Below are positions 49,086 to 60,991 of a stretch of 64,000 bases of DNA, one piece after another. The stretch covers positions 1-64,000 of the forward strand of contig CAJJDP010000138.1 in assembly GCA_905182995.1 (NCBI GenBank), given 5' to 3'. The notes under the pieces are model-generated. The model saw nothing but the letters and a program-made list of their open reading frames with translations, had not been told where the DNA came from and did not search any database. This DNA comes from Paramecium octaurelia (taxonomy: Eukaryota > Ciliophora > Oligohymenophorea > Peniculida > Parameciidae). Positions within the stretch are counted from its first letter, which is position 1; each line of letters opens with the position of its first letter. The position numbers and the translations under genes are program-made.

Positions 49086-50408
49086 AATAAAACAATTACT
49101 GCTATTTGTTATATTTGTTAGCATGCCAAATCTACTGATATGTTCTTTATGGAAAGTGAAAAATGAAAGAACATCTTTACAATTAAAACTACCATGAAAA
49201 CGGAGTTAAACCTTCTCTTCTTCCTCTGCAGAAGTGTACCTCAATTTGATTAGAGAAGTATTTGTATTTGAAAATATCTTAAATAATATTAAACTAATAA
49301 TATCTTTATTTGTTCTCATGGTTATTGTTGACTTAGAATTTATCTTTAGGATGATGTTAGAAAAATATTTTATCTACTCTGAAATTACAGCTTAAAGGTT
49401 AATTTCTTAAACTTAGTTTTCCCAACTATTTTGTAAGTTTTGATAAATTTCTATCAGGTGAATTTTTTTCATTAAATTTATATAAGATGGTTACGTTTTA
49501 TATTTTTTATTAAAACAATTTAATAATTTTACTAAGTATTAAAATAGAACTTTGTTATTTACATTTTCTACTACATTGGATAACTACAATTTGGGTTTGT
49601 GGAAAATCAATAAAATAGATGCTTAATTTCCAAAAAAAATAGAAAATTCTAATTTTACCATTTCTCGTTGTTTCTTGATAAAAATTTCTTTTCTAAAAAT
49701 ATCTATTCTTGTTTTTTGATATTGTTTCATCTATTCATATAAATAATCGTTTAAGGACTTTTTATTATATTGAGCTTCTTTGAAGAAATTTAAAATCTCT
49801 TCTTTATTTTTCATACACCTATTTTGAAAATTCCTTGCCATAACAAACTCGAAATGAAATGAATTTTCATTGAAATTTAACATGACATAAGTTTGCTTAT
49901 CGATTAGCTATCTTAATATTGTCTCCCATTATTGATCTTTTTAAATGAGCATAAATTAGGCTCTCATTGCTTCATTGAATTTATAATGAAAAAATAAGTA
50001 AAACACAGAAACGAGGATCAGGCTTGAGATCGGATACAAACTTACTGTTTTTGATTATTGCAAGACAAAATATATTCTGATCCCTGTAATTGATATCACT
50101 TAAAATAATGCTTCTGGAAATTCACTTCCTATCGTTATTAAAAAGTTGGATCCCATCTAGTTCACCCCTTTCAAATGTGCAGTAGCAACATCGGTTTCTT
50201 CATCGAATAAATAAAAAAATATTGTCAACAAATGATTTGCTATTATTGAGAGGACTCTCAAGCTTAAATTGTGTTTGGAAAAAAAAATCTCTACTACAAT
50301 GAAGAATAAAAGCATTGATAGGTTTGGATAAAATCTATTAAAATCACTGCTTAATAAAAAAGTTATGCATCTGATAATAAAAGTGATCAAATAACCTTTA
50401 GAAAGTAA
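49086..50408. repeat. Block B, copy 2: exact 1323-bp direct duplicate after a single N
   Basis: Second copy of 47762-49084. It is followed at 50409 by the unique 5' exon sequence of membrane protein paralog 2, so collapsing the two copies restores a single uninterrupted gene. Confidence 0.9.
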
Positions 50409-50501
50409 ATTAAAATGTGTCATCCTAATGTTCTAGAGAGACTAAGCCTAATAGCTGTCTTCAATTCTTTTGTCTAAGAAAAATAATGTAAATTTATTCA
50501 T
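49086..50501 (-). CDS. Multi-pass membrane protein paralog 2, 5' part (3' end cut at the N)
   Basis: Start ATG 50501: MNKFTLFFLDKRIEDSYQAQ, aligned with MNKYTLIFKDKNIEKNYQDQ of paralog 1. Membrane segments include LSMLLFFIVVEIFF and SSLILVSVFYLFFHY. The shared motif HLKGVNQMGSNFLITIGSEF then PEALF is present, and a PAS-like part follows (ILRQLIDKQTYVMLNFNE). The frame runs to the N. Similarity to paralog 1 over the whole length, in inverted orientation, points to a local inverted duplication. No kinase catalytic motifs. Confidence 0.75.
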
Positions 50502-51000
50502 TTTAAATTAATAATGGAATATTTCAATATCTAAAAATGGATACAATTTAGAAATCATCTATCGTCAAAAATAGATACTATTGAATAAAAAACATAAATA
50601 TACAATTAAATTAGATTAATGATTTTAACTTGAATAAAATTAATATGGTAATTGCATATATTTTTTTGTAAAAATAATTATAATTTCCTAAAATGCCATC
50701 ACAAAAAGTAATACAGGAGAAAGGCGATAATGATTAAAATTGATTTTTCCAAGAATCTATGATCCTAAGAAATTAAAATCATATGGCTTTTGAAAAAAAA
50801 TATCATTTCTAGAAACGTTGCTTTTTTGTCGGAATGTTAAATTTCCTAATCAATTTTTTTGCTAATTAGAAAATTAAAATTTACAAAAAAACCTTAAACC
50901 TAATTTTCTAATAATTATGTAAAGAATCTGTGATGATATTAAGTTATGAAAATGATGAATGAATTAATATTAATTTCAAATAATAAATACATCGGGTCTT
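50502..51000. other. Intergenic, nothing recognised
   Basis: About 500 bp, extremely AT-rich with many A and T runs. A 16-codon plus-strand frame at 50693 is too short to call. Confidence 0.55.
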
Positions 51001-52142
51001 TCATTAATACTAGTTTTCTAATTATTAATAATTTAATACTTTTTATTTTTATTTGAATTTAAGGGTTGATTTGGCATCTAAAAATGGCTTGGATTCATGA
51101 TTTGGCCTATTGATCAGATCATGATCTTATTCTTTGCTATTGGGACTGATCATTCTTTAACTTCTAGTTCTATTAAGGAGATGCTTTTCTTAAATGATGG
51201 TCTTGAGTTCTCTTTAGGCTACTTACTTCTCTTTTTCTGCCAGTTATCTAAACCTAACATCCCAATCTCTATATGATCTATCGAGTGTTAAGTTAATATC
51301 AGAACTAGATTGATCTGTGCCAAAGTATTCTTCTTCATCAATTCTCTGACTCTCGAATCTTGAAGTTTAAATAGCATCTTCTTGAGATTTTTAGAGTGTG
51401 AAATTGAATTATTCATCAAAATTGCTTATGGCATTATATTTAGAGAGAGGCAAATCTCTGACAAATGTAGAGTCAAATGAAAAGAGTTGTGGGTTTTATT
51501 TATTTTTAGCTTTAGGTGAATCCTACTTGTGTTCTATTTGGTTGTATACAAATTATTATAGCAATGCGAAATCTAATTCAATGTTATTTTATTAAAGCTA
51601 TTTTGATGATGTTGAATGACTGGCAGACATTGATCTTTTTTTGACAATATCATCTTGGAAGTAGAGTTCAGGAAATAGTAGTTTTGAGGGCATTTCTTAT
51701 TTTAATTTTTTGGGAGTAATTGGTTCTAATTGTCCATTCAATTGTTTTTCAGAGGCAGTGAGAATATCATAAAGATCGTTGAATTGCTAAGTAACTAGAA
51801 AATCAAAGAATGACATATTTGGGTTCTATGCTGCGAGATCAAATAATTCAATTTTAAATTCCTTGATGGCTTTGATAATTTCGACAATTATATTTTATTA
51901 CTAGGGAGGATTAGAGGCTATTTGAGGGTCAATACTCTGACCTTGGAGAGCTTGGATGATGAATTAAAAAGTGAATGTGTAAAGTTGTTACCTAAAATTG
52001 TTATCAGATTTTCTATTTTTTTGTATTTATATAAATGTACATCTAAATTTGTAAAAATGTCGACACACTTTTGGCTAATTCCTCTATCAGATGAGTGATG
52101 AGACCCAAATCGCCATTTTTTACTGATGAAAGCAAACTGCAT
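51001..52142 (-). CDS. Uncharacterised protein, 371 aa, helical head and disordered tail
   Basis: One intron of 26 nt (GTGTGTCG) after MQFAFISKKWRFGSHHSSDR and ten more residues. This joins the start to a globular helical region (KSDNNFRQQLYTFTFQFIIQ, then VEIIKAIKEFKIELFDLAAQ and FDFLVTQQFNDLYDIL). The C-terminal half is Ser/Gln/Glu-rich (MSASHSTSSKQLQQNN) with a basic coiled coil (RQLAEKEKQVAQRELKTIIQ). No known domain. Divergent from the PLK4 gene, with 156 bp between the starts, so they may share a promoter region. Confidence 0.65.
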
Positions 52143-52298
52143 TCACTAAAACTCAATTTCATTTAAATTTAAATTATGAAATAATAAAAGGGTCTGTTAA
52201 TGGAAGACAGATTGTAATCAAGTATTTTTTGTATATGAATTTGTGTTATAATTCTAGTTAATTAATATTAAAATCTGTTAAAATTATAGTTGTTAATA

Positions 52299-53997
52299 AT
52301 GAAATCAGACTCTTTGGCAGTAAGTGTATTATTTTTTGATTAGGAAGAATTATCAAATCAAGAACCCAATAGGTCGTGGAGCAGGTAGTTTTGTGTGTAA
52401 AATTGTAAACCGTTTGACTAAAGTAGAAATGGCTGCCAAGATCATACAAAAAACAGTATAGAATGCGCAAAAAATATAAAATGAAGTTACTATTCATTAA
52501 GAATTGCATCATAAGAATATTGTGCATTTAATTGACATATTTGAAGATGCTGATAACAGTTATCTCATTATGGAATTATGTGATTCAGACATCTATTAAT
52601 TGGTAAAAAAGGAACTATTCACTGAATAATAAATACGATAATATGGCAAATAATTGGCAGAAGGCTTACAGTATTTACATTCTCACAATATAATCCACAG
52701 AGATATCAAATTAGGTAACTTATTAATCTAAAATGATACCCTTAAAATTGCAGATTTTGGATTGGCTGTAAAATTAAACAACGATGAAGAAGAGAGAAAC
52801 ACTCTATGTGGAACTCCCAATTACATCAGTCCTGAAATCATAAATCAATAGCCTTATGGTAAGAAAGTGGATTTGTGGAGTATGGGATGTTGTTTATATG
52901 CTATGGCTAAAGGACATGGACCCTTTGAAGAAAAGAATGCCCCTTTGGGTGAAGTATTGAGAAGAGTCAAAATTGGTGATTTCGACTTACCCAAAGATTT
53001 CAGTGAGGTGTTCAAAGATCTAATAATCAACTTATTAAATTTGGATGCCGATTAAAGATACTCTATTGAAAAGATAATGAAACATCCTTTTTTTATAGAA
53101 TCCATTCCTCCGAAGGTTTAGAGTAGGAATCAATCTAGTTCATAAATTAAGTAACTTCTAGATTTGAGTCCTTTTGTAAAACAGCAATAACATAGATCTA
53201 CTTGTTCAATGATTGGTTTGGAGAAATAATAAATAGTGGCATCTTTCATATAGAAGTAATAACAATTAGGTGGAAAGAAGCTCTTATTTGGTTAGACTAC
53301 TAATTGCAAAGGAGGGTTAAAATAAAATTATCACCTGGAGAATGTTCCTCGATTTTTCTTGCCTTAAGAATCTCATTCTAATAACACAAGCTGTAATCAT
53401 TACAATAAAGAAAATATTTACAAAGAAAACTGCAATAAGGAAAACATTAGAGAGAACAGTGTCAAACTAATCAAACATAATTCTTCAACCATTAATGTTT
53501 ATAATGAATCTCCTATAAAATTAGGGGATTTAAAATCATGTAAGTTATAGACAAAGAATGGATTATTGCAAATACACGAAGATGGCAGATTTTAAATGGA
53601 TGTATGTAATAAAGATTTAAACTTTATTATTTAACCAAATGGATAGGAAGTAATTCTTTTATTAATATGTTAGGTTTTGGTTCAAAAAAAGGGGCAAAAA
53701 CCAAAACAATATAGATTAAATGAATTACCTTAAAAACTGTAGAAGTTTTATACTTACTCAAAATAAGTTTGTAATGCGATCAGGGAAAGAAATTAAAAGC
53801 AAAGGATTAATAATGAACATGGGAATTTTGCTTTGAAAAACACAAAATTAGGATTATGTTTTGAAGGATACATTGCATAGTCTAAAATAAAAGTACATTC
53901 TTTATCAATAATATAATTAGATTTAACACATATTGAATTCAGATACAATAAAATTGTAAATGTAAAATGGATCTATCAAATCTATAAACATAAATGA
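52299..53997 (+). CDS. Polo-like kinase 4 (SAK)-type kinase
   Basis: About 556 residues. A short first exon (MKSDSLA) is joined by a 28-nt intron to the kinase domain starting [20 protein letters not shown]. Core motifs: AAKII lysine, [83 protein letters not shown] Ser/Gln/Asn-rich linker follows, and then about residue 410 a segment typical of the PLK4 cryptic polo-box region ([20 protein letters not shown]). PLK4 triggers centriole/basal-body duplication, which is central in a ciliate with thousands of basal bodies. The rest of the polo-box region is diverged, so PLK4 rather than another PLK is the likely but not certain label. Confidence 0.82.
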
Positions 53998-54631
53998 ATT
54001 TCATTAGTTATCTACTTAAGCTAGAATGGATCCTAGTGAGGTCTATTCAATAAAAATAGCTCTAAAGTACTTACCTCAATGTTAATAATGATTTATTAGT
54101 TAGAATTATTATCTTTTTCATTAATAATAAGTGACTATTTATGAACATCTCTTTATCCATATTTCAAAGAAGTATTAATAATTAAAGGGTGTTATCTTCT
54201 CTCACTTAAATTTATTCATAAATATATGAATTTTTAAGATTTTCAGAATTATCTCATTTTGTTTTTCATTTTACTCCTTTCTATTCACAATATTTTCATT
54301 TTCCACCTCTCAAATTAATTATTTATGAATCAGTTCGCCTTTTGTTAATTTCTTAGTCCTTTTTTCATTAATAGCATTTTGAAATTTAGATATAGAAGTC
54401 ATCCTATATCAATCTATTAAATTTAAGGATGTTCTTCTCTTCTTTGTTTTAGAAAAGTAGTATTTCTTAAAATTCTGTTTCTATAAAATTTATACCAGGA
54501 GAGACTAGAATTTAAAACTATTTCATAACTGTAGCATATTCAAAATCTTAGTTGTACTTTGTTTACAGCAATTAGAGATAGAGTGTTTCATTGTTGGTCT
54601 CCTTGAACCAAATTGGATTTGTTTATAATCA
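53998..54631. other. Intergenic with a weak coding trace
   Basis: On the minus strand a frame from about 54400 reads MTSISKFQNAINEKRTKKLT, then, beyond a TGA, EVENENIVNRKEQNEKQNEI. It looks like a decayed small charged protein. The rest is AT-rich. Nothing else was seen. Confidence 0.35.
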
Positions 54632-55293
54632 TCAGATCGATTGCTGATCTTCTTTGACAGCTTTCTCATCTTTTATGTGGATGACACTCGTTTTAACTTT
54701 GAAGAATAAGTATTTGATCTCAGGTTTCTTTGGTTCTAGAAGAGGATTAGAGTTATTGTCAGAATCATAATAGACTAACTTTTATATCATAACAATTATT
54801 CAACTATGTATTCAACTAACATACGAGCATTCGATAGTAATGTAGTACGTGAAGTTATCTGTGTTATTAGATCATCTTTCTCAGCATTCAGAATATTGCT
54901 CACTTTCTTCTATTACTCACACAATGTTTCTAATTATTCCTATGGAACACTTAAATGCTTATAATTTCTAATTGTAAAATAGTTATACTGTCCTAATAAT
55001 TCCCATCTAAAGCGCAAATGCTTATAATATCGATTCTTCACCATAGCCAAAGTTTTCCCAGGAAAATGTCTGTGAATCTTTTAGAATTTAGGACCGTTAT
55101 TCAATACTAACTAAAGAATCAGCCGATCTTCCTCCTCAGTGAACCTTTGTCCTGACTTTTTACTATTTGATCCATCCATCCCTCTTCTCTTTTTTCTATG
55201 ATAATCATATTCATTTTTCTTCTTTTATTTTTTTGAGCCTCCAAGTTTATTTGGTTAATCATTCTAAGATGATCTTTCTTCATTGCACTCCAT
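54632..55293 (-). CDS. Myb/SANT DNA-binding-like protein
   Basis: About 211 residues, one 26-nt intron (GTTGAATAATTG) near the 3' end. A basic N-terminal region (KKQKKKNEYDYHRKKRRG) leads to one Myb/SANT repeat: RFTEEEDRLILQLVLNNGPK, FQKIHRHFPGKTLAMVKNRY followed by YKHLRF. This is the classic W-less R-type repeat with G-K-T-x-x-x-V-K-N-R-Y. The C-terminal part holds a coiled coil and an acidic Asn-rich end (YYDSDNNSNPLLEPKKPEIK). The spliced form is preferred because the unspliced frame ends at once while the spliced one continues with good composition. Likely a nuclear DNA-binding regulator. Confidence 0.75.
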
Positions 55294-55768
55294 AAACTTC
55301 TAAATTTCACTAATTTTAATAATTATGAATTAATATTTGATACATCAAAAGATGTCATTAAATTAATTCATAAATGCACTACCTGTTATGAATTCTAAAA
55401 ATTTAATCAATCCCCTAGATGATTGTGATTTAACCAATATCTCCACTCAACTTTATTTTTAAAATAAAATTACAATCCATATTAGTTTATTTATAATTCT
55501 ACTCACATACACTCTTCTAATCATTAATTATATATCATAAACTGCATTAATTAGGATATTAAAATTTATTAAAATAAAGTTAAATCTAAATCTACTTTTA
55601 ATTTCATATATAAAATCAAATCTAAAACTCAAATATTTATACTATATTATCATAAGTCACGAACCTCTTAATTTGGCCCTGTCACTTATAAATAATAGTA
55701 TATGAAGTCTTTTAAGAATGTTATTTTTTTTTGATTATATAACAATCAGCTTATATTATTTTCTAATA
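55294..55768. other. Divergent intergenic region
   Basis: 475 bp between a minus-strand Myb gene and a plus-strand gene. Very AT-rich, nothing recognised. Confidence 0.6.
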
Positions 55769-56950
55769 ATGAATAAATTAAAAAATAATGTTATTAGAAG
55801 CATTCCAAATCTATATCAAGATATGAAATTAGAGCATGGCAAAATATTGAGTGCAATCAAGGCTAATTAACTCTAAGAAACAAAAGCGGTGAAATATATA
55901 GAATTAGAACTGAAAAGGAAAATTAATACATCAATCAGAGAGAATATTACAAGTGTAAGCTCAGAGAGATAATAACCAAAAAAGGCAGAGAAAATTGATG
56001 GGAAAGTGGCAACAATTGTTGAATTGATTAAATAAGACTTGCTTCCAATGTTGAATAATCAAAATAATAGAATTGAGAAATTAGAGAGGAGAATTAAAAT
56101 TAAGAATGATCCAGAAGTTGATTGCAATTAATGTTAGTTTTCCATTATAGCTGACAAAAAATCAAATTCAGTTGTAGAAAATGAAATTTAGAATTTATCC
56201 GTTAGTGTTGATGAAATAAATAAAAATTTAACTCGTCTGGATAAATTTATTAAATACCACTTCGTAAAAAGTAAATGCTAGCCTTCAGAAGTACCAGATA
56301 ATAAGAATAAAATGGGTGTTTCATAGATCTCTGATAAATTTAAGACAGAATGCAGTTAATAACAAATGGAATCTTAGTAAACCACTCAATAAATATAATA
56401 ATATCTCACAGTACAATTATAAGAAATAAAGCATTGGATAAATAAATCAACCATTGAATAATAAAAGGAAATTGAAGTTAAATTAAATTTAATGGAAACT
56501 CAATTTTATCAATTTTTATATCAACCACTAGAAGTGTTAAGACAACTCTAAACAAATTCAACAGATTTTTAGTAAAAATTTAAATAATTGGAATAATTAC
56601 TTAATTCACAAGGTGATTTGAATTGTTTTAAACATGATAGTAACAATGATGTAAATAAAATTCATAATGGTCATTCATATCTAAAAGATTCTTCTTTAAA
56701 AGTAGTTGCAGAGGATCTTAAAGACATGTAAAGTTAGTATTGCACAGAATGTCACACATAAACTTAATTCAACGATATCAATTAGATAAAAATTTCACAA
56801 TAAATAATGCAATATATTTTGAATGAATAAATTAAAAAATTGATTGAATTAAAGATCGACATAAAGCAATGTTTGAAATGCTAATTTTATTATATTAATG
56901 ATTAATTATGTGAAACTCAGTAAAGTATTTTTGTTTAATAATGTACTTGA
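55769..56950 (+). CDS. Coiled-coil protein with Cys-rich C-terminus, 393 aa
   Basis: Intronless. Helical and Lys/Asn/Gln-rich throughout (AVKYIELELKRKINTSIREN, LLPMLNNQNNRIEKLERRIK). In the last 60 residues Cys pairs appear: YCTECHTQTQFND, then KQCLKCQFYYIND and CETQQSIFVQQC. The C-x2-C spacing (CTEC, CLKC) suggests a zinc-binding module, perhaps a degenerate RING or zinc ribbon. The next gene downstream, 70 bp on, encodes a clear RING-like protein, so a functional link is conceivable but unproven. Start is the first ATG after an AT-rich flank. Confidence 0.7.
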
Positions 56951-57020
56951 TTTAGAATAGATATGTTAAATCAATTAATAAGCAGTTTATATTATTTATA
57001 TTAACACACTTATATTTATA

Positions 57021-57476
57021 ATGGGTTGTGTTGGACAAAAAGGAATCAAGAATCTGAAATCTCACATTTCTACATAGCCTGTTGAATATTTTGAAGAGAG
57101 CGGCACTCAATGTCATCGATGCAAAATCAACATAAAATAGGAATCAATCTCTCTTGATACATGTGGCCATTCATATCATTCAAAATGCATGATCAGCCTT
57201 ATTGAGTAATAAGTAGAAGTTAAAAAATAAAATATAATAAAATGTACATGCGGAACAAAAACTTCAACCAACTAAATTCGCTAATCCAATTTACCAAATA
57301 AGCTCATCCTTTTGAATTCATTATTTAGGAAACAATTGGAACTACTATTGAAATAATTAAGAAAAAAACCGGACTTTAAATTAATATTATAATAATTCGA
57401 AATGTCTGAGTAACATCCTGATTTCTATTTCTTCCCAAATTAATGTTAACTTGAATATGAAGAAACTCCTTTTTGA
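57021..57476 (+). CDS. Small RING-H2-like zinc-finger protein, possibly N-myristoylated
   Basis: Intronless, 151 residues. It starts MGCVGQKG, so Gly2 could be myristoylated and Cys3 palmitoylated. Residues about 33-85 have the RING-type ligand order: CHRCKINI, then LDTCGHSYHSKCMI and KCTCGT, that is C-x2-C, C-x-H, H-x2-C and C-x-C. The last pair is C-x-C instead of C-x2-C, so the second zinc site may be atypical. A likely E3 ubiquitin ligase attached to membranes, by analogy with other RING-H2 proteins. The C-terminal half is basic and helical. Confidence 0.7.
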
Positions 57477-57858
57477 GTATCTTATTTGTAATATTAACTT
57501 GTAAGCATTTTATTCAATATTTTTTGTCCTTATGGTTAAAGTTCTATTTATTTTATGATAAACAATTAGATAGAGTAATTACATTATCTAAACTTTGCAA
57601 TATCATAAAGGTCATTATAATACAATTTCCCAAATAAGCAAAGAAATAAAGATAATTAATTATTTTTATATTCGATTTTTGAATAATTACTCTTGGTTTC
57701 ACTTTTTCTCATTATAAGACGAGGTCTAATGTGGAAGTCCAAGTAATTTATTTAAATATTACTTAGATTTTGCCATTTTATTCCAATATTAAGATTTTAT
57801 TATAGAATGTATCTAATCTTTAATTTCAAGTATAATTTAATTAATTATATTTTATAAG
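57477..57858. other. Intergenic, nothing recognised
   Basis: AT-rich stretch with no supported frame, between two plus-strand genes. Confidence 0.6.
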
Positions 57859-58576
57859 ATGGGAAATAAGAAAAAATTCCTACAAAAACTTTTTCATATT
57901 CTTTAAGTATTACTATAATGAAGTTAGTCAAATTAACATGAAGATTGTATCTAATGGAGCTAAGATGGGAATTCAATTTTAATTATTTCTGCTGAATTAT
58001 TTCAGGAAAAGGTAATGCCCTTCAATTTTAATTCAACAAAAATTTCAGCGTTTTATCGGTAATTGAGTCAGTATGGATTTAAAGTGAAATAAAATGAGAA
58101 AAAACAAAAATAGTTTCACCATTCTAATTTTTAAAAAGGAAATATGTAATACTATAATATTTTAACTATTAGAGAAAAATTATTAACTTTAGAGAAGAGA
58201 GAAAAATTATAAAGCCATATAGATTACAGAAGTAGTTTAAGTGAAGAGAATAAAAAATTAAATAATGAGTTAAAACTCCTACAAAAATAGTAATTGGTGA
58301 TTTAAGCTTAATTGAATATCCATACGAAGATATATTTACAGATTTGTAAATAGATTAAAGGCATATATAATGTAATTAAATTATAAATTTTAGTTTTATT
58401 TTAAGTGTGATGAGGACTCAAAGGATTGTAATATTTTTTTTGACACACTTATATCGGTATCTAAAGGATTCAACCCTGAGATTGCTTCAAATATTTTTGA
58501 AGAACTTAAAAATATAGGAGGCCCAATAAGTCCTTAGTTTTCCCCTCTTCTTTTTCCATACCTAAAAATTAATTGA
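57859..58576 (+). CDS. Heat shock factor-like transcription factor (fourth HSF)
   Basis: About 224 residues. The domain reads FLQKLFHILQ, then a 21-nt intron at the same site as in the cluster genes, then CIQWSQDGNSILIISAELFQ, PFNFNSTKISAFYRQLSQYG followed by FKVK. The usual YFKHNKYSSFLRQLNKYGF appears as NFNSTKISAFYRQLSQYGF, so the core Arg is kept while the rest is diverged. A coiled coil follows (LTIREKLLTLEKREKLQSHI). A 22-nt intron leads to a C-terminal exon ending IGGPISPQFSPLLFPY, which faintly recalls the GTP-x-PFY end of genes 1 and 2. It lies 30 kb from the cluster on the other strand. Confidence 0.82.
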
Positions 58577-58714
58577 AAAATTTCAAATTATTTATTCTAA
58601 TTTATCACACGATTCAAAATTTCCAATGTAAATTTATTATATTTCATTAATGTATAATTTTGAGCTTATTTTACAGCTAATTATCTAGCTTTATGAAACT
58701 GATATATTAACATT

Positions 58715-58787
58715 GCCCATGTGGCGCAATTGGTAGCGCGACAGCCTTCTAAGCTGTAGGCTGCAGGTTCAATCCCTGCCATGGGTG
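58715..58787 (+). tRNA. tRNA-Arg (anticodon TCT)
   Basis: 73-nt cloverleaf without intron. The acceptor GCCCATG pairs with CATGGGT (first pair G-T), discriminator G. The D arm has GCGCAATTGGTAGCGC, the anticodon stem ACAGC/GCTGT encloses loop CTTCTAA with anticodon TCT, and the T arm GCAGGTTCAATCCCTGC has an intact B box. It decodes AGA, the dominant arginine codon in the genes of this window. Confidence 0.95.
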
Positions 58788-58788
58788 A

Positions 58789-58796
58789 TTTTTTTT
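58789..58796 (+). terminator. RNA polymerase III terminator of tRNA-Arg
   Basis: Eight T in a row begin two bases after the tRNA discriminator, the usual pol III stop. Confidence 0.85.
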
Positions 58797-59111
58797 AATA
58801 ATTTTTAAGTAGTTTTATGTATATTTTAATTTAAACTGGTCAATTAATGTTTTGTGCTATGTAAAGAATGATCAACATTGAGTTTGTTCATAATTTTGAA
58901 TCTGAATTGAATGTTCTTTGAATATACGATCAGTTTAAAAATTGTGTACTTCATTCAAAATCTTCTATTATTTTTTATATACATTTTACACTATTATGAT
59001 TCAATTCGAAATAAGCCAATTTAATTGAAAATCTCTAAATAATAGTTAATATAATAAGTGAATGATGTTGTTAAGTAAATAATAAATAAATTAAAATCAG
59101 TTTTATATAAA
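58797..59111. other. Intergenic, nothing recognised
   Basis: AT-rich stretch between tRNA-Arg and the end of the LRR gene. Confidence 0.6.
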
Positions 59112-60944
59112 TCAGAACTAATAGGTGCAGACACTGCATATCTTATGATTTTCATTATTTTCATCATTATAATTTTTTAACTTAATGGTCCTGTCATTCT
59201 TTTAGAAAGGAGCCTATCTTAAGACTAATTTAAATGTTTAAATTTTCACTGTTTCTAAGGAAGGTTAAAGTAAATGTTTCATACACCTGATTCCATCGAT
59301 CAATTTTTTGAAATATACTTTTTAAAGAATTTGATATCCTTTGTTAACCTATTTAGATTCCCTCAATTTGATGTATTTATATAGTTTAAGACCCTGAAAT
59401 GCAAGACTTTTTAATTTCCTTTTCTATTGTCTCTGTCTTTTTTGTCTATTTTATTCTAGGACTCTTTTCATAGCATAAAATAAACTTGATAAATAGACAA
59501 CTTAAGGATAATCTAGGAATCTAGTATTCTCTTATTCTACATTGTTAATCCTGCGGAAATACCTTTTGATTCTTTTTTAAAATACTTTGTTTAATGTTGA
59601 TGCCAGAGATTAGGCTTTTTTTTATCTTAATATCTCGCCTTTAACATCTGAATAACTCTTAGCAACTGTTTTCTCTTCTTCTTCTATATTTAAAACCAAT
59701 TCTTCTCTGGGAGATATTTCTAGCTTTGATGGTTTTAATAGTAATTTCTAAGGGGCAGGTTCTTCAGAGGATACTTTTAAAATTGGTTTCTATTTCCTCC
59801 TGAGGGTACGAACACTCTAAGGAACACTTTGAATAGCATTTTATTTTAGATAGGCAACTTAGGATACTAAATTTTTGAGCTCAGTTAACTTTATTGTGGC
59901 AATCTATAAGATGGATTATACGTATTCTTGACGAAAAGGAAAGACTGGAAAGTATTGGAAAAACAACTCTTTTTCATAATTGGGAATTGTCCTTTGTTTT
60001 CTGAATGTATTTGAAATGACTTCTTAACATTTGATTTTATCTTTGAGAAATGTGGGAACTGTCTATGCTATTTTCTGAGGTTCTTCTTGAGGTATGAGAT
60101 CATCATCCTTAGGGTATAGATCAGAGGAGATATGCAATTGAGGTTTTTGGATTTTGAGGAATACTTTATAATAATTGGTTTTATCTCCGTCATTTAATCT
60201 TATTAAGTAATCAATAAATGCAGCATAATGATTGGAAGATTGCAATTTGATGACATCTTGAAATGTTTCATGGTGTATCTTCTTCATTTCTTTGGTCTGT
60301 GCTTAATCAAGTTCTTAACCATATGATATTGATTGAAGTAATTTGGACAGGTTCTAGAGAGAGGGTGAACTGAGGAATGGCAACATTCTATCAATGAATT
60401 GCCAATCAATTTGTAACAAGAGATCATTAGAAACAACCCTGAATTGTGACTGTTGATCAATCTCTTTAGTTGCACTTCTTAAGGATAAGACTTTTTATAT
60501 GTTTAACATCTAGATATTGAGTAATTATAGCCAGGGTATGAGCCATCTTGAAACAATTTCAGCTTGAATTCTTTGAGTTTTGACTATTCTGATGTCAACT
60601 GTCATTCCATCTAGTCTCTTAAGCTTTGGGAACAGATTGTAGCAGACATCATGGGAATCATAAACAGTTAATGGATTGGTATGGATTGATAAGTATTAGA
60701 GATTCTTATTGACTTTTTGAAGTTCATTGATATCAACAATTTGATTATTTGATAGAGAGAGGCTTTTTAATTATTTGAATTATTCAATGCCATCCAAAAT
60801 TGATATGTTATTATGACTAAGATGAAGATGCTATAAATTTAGAAATGGTGAGTTCTGAACTAATTTACCAATCCGGATGATTTATTTTGAAGAGAGATTT
60901 AAGCTTTTATTGAACTAATTTGGTAGCAGTTAACATAATTCCAT
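59112..60944 (-). CDS. Leucine-rich-repeat protein, 610 aa
   Basis: Intronless. Start MELCQLLPNQFNKSLNLSSK at 60944. The first 140 residues contain three to four SDS22-like LRRs: FLNLQHLHLSHNNISILDGI, LKSLSLSNNQIVDINEL, LQYLSIHTNPLTVYDSHDV, closing with an LRR cap (CYNLFPKLKRLDGMTVDIRI). This layout is typical of axonemal and dynein-associated LRR proteins. The remaining 450 residues are helical and basic with possible IQ-like basic stretches (VLEQNRQKRQRQQKRKLKSL). Divergent from the ankyrin gene with only 47 bp between the two start codons. A ciliary scaffold is plausible, not shown. Confidence 0.8.
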
Positions 60945-60991
60945 AATAATAATTAAATATTTATTATAAATTAGAAAAGTATATTATTGAG

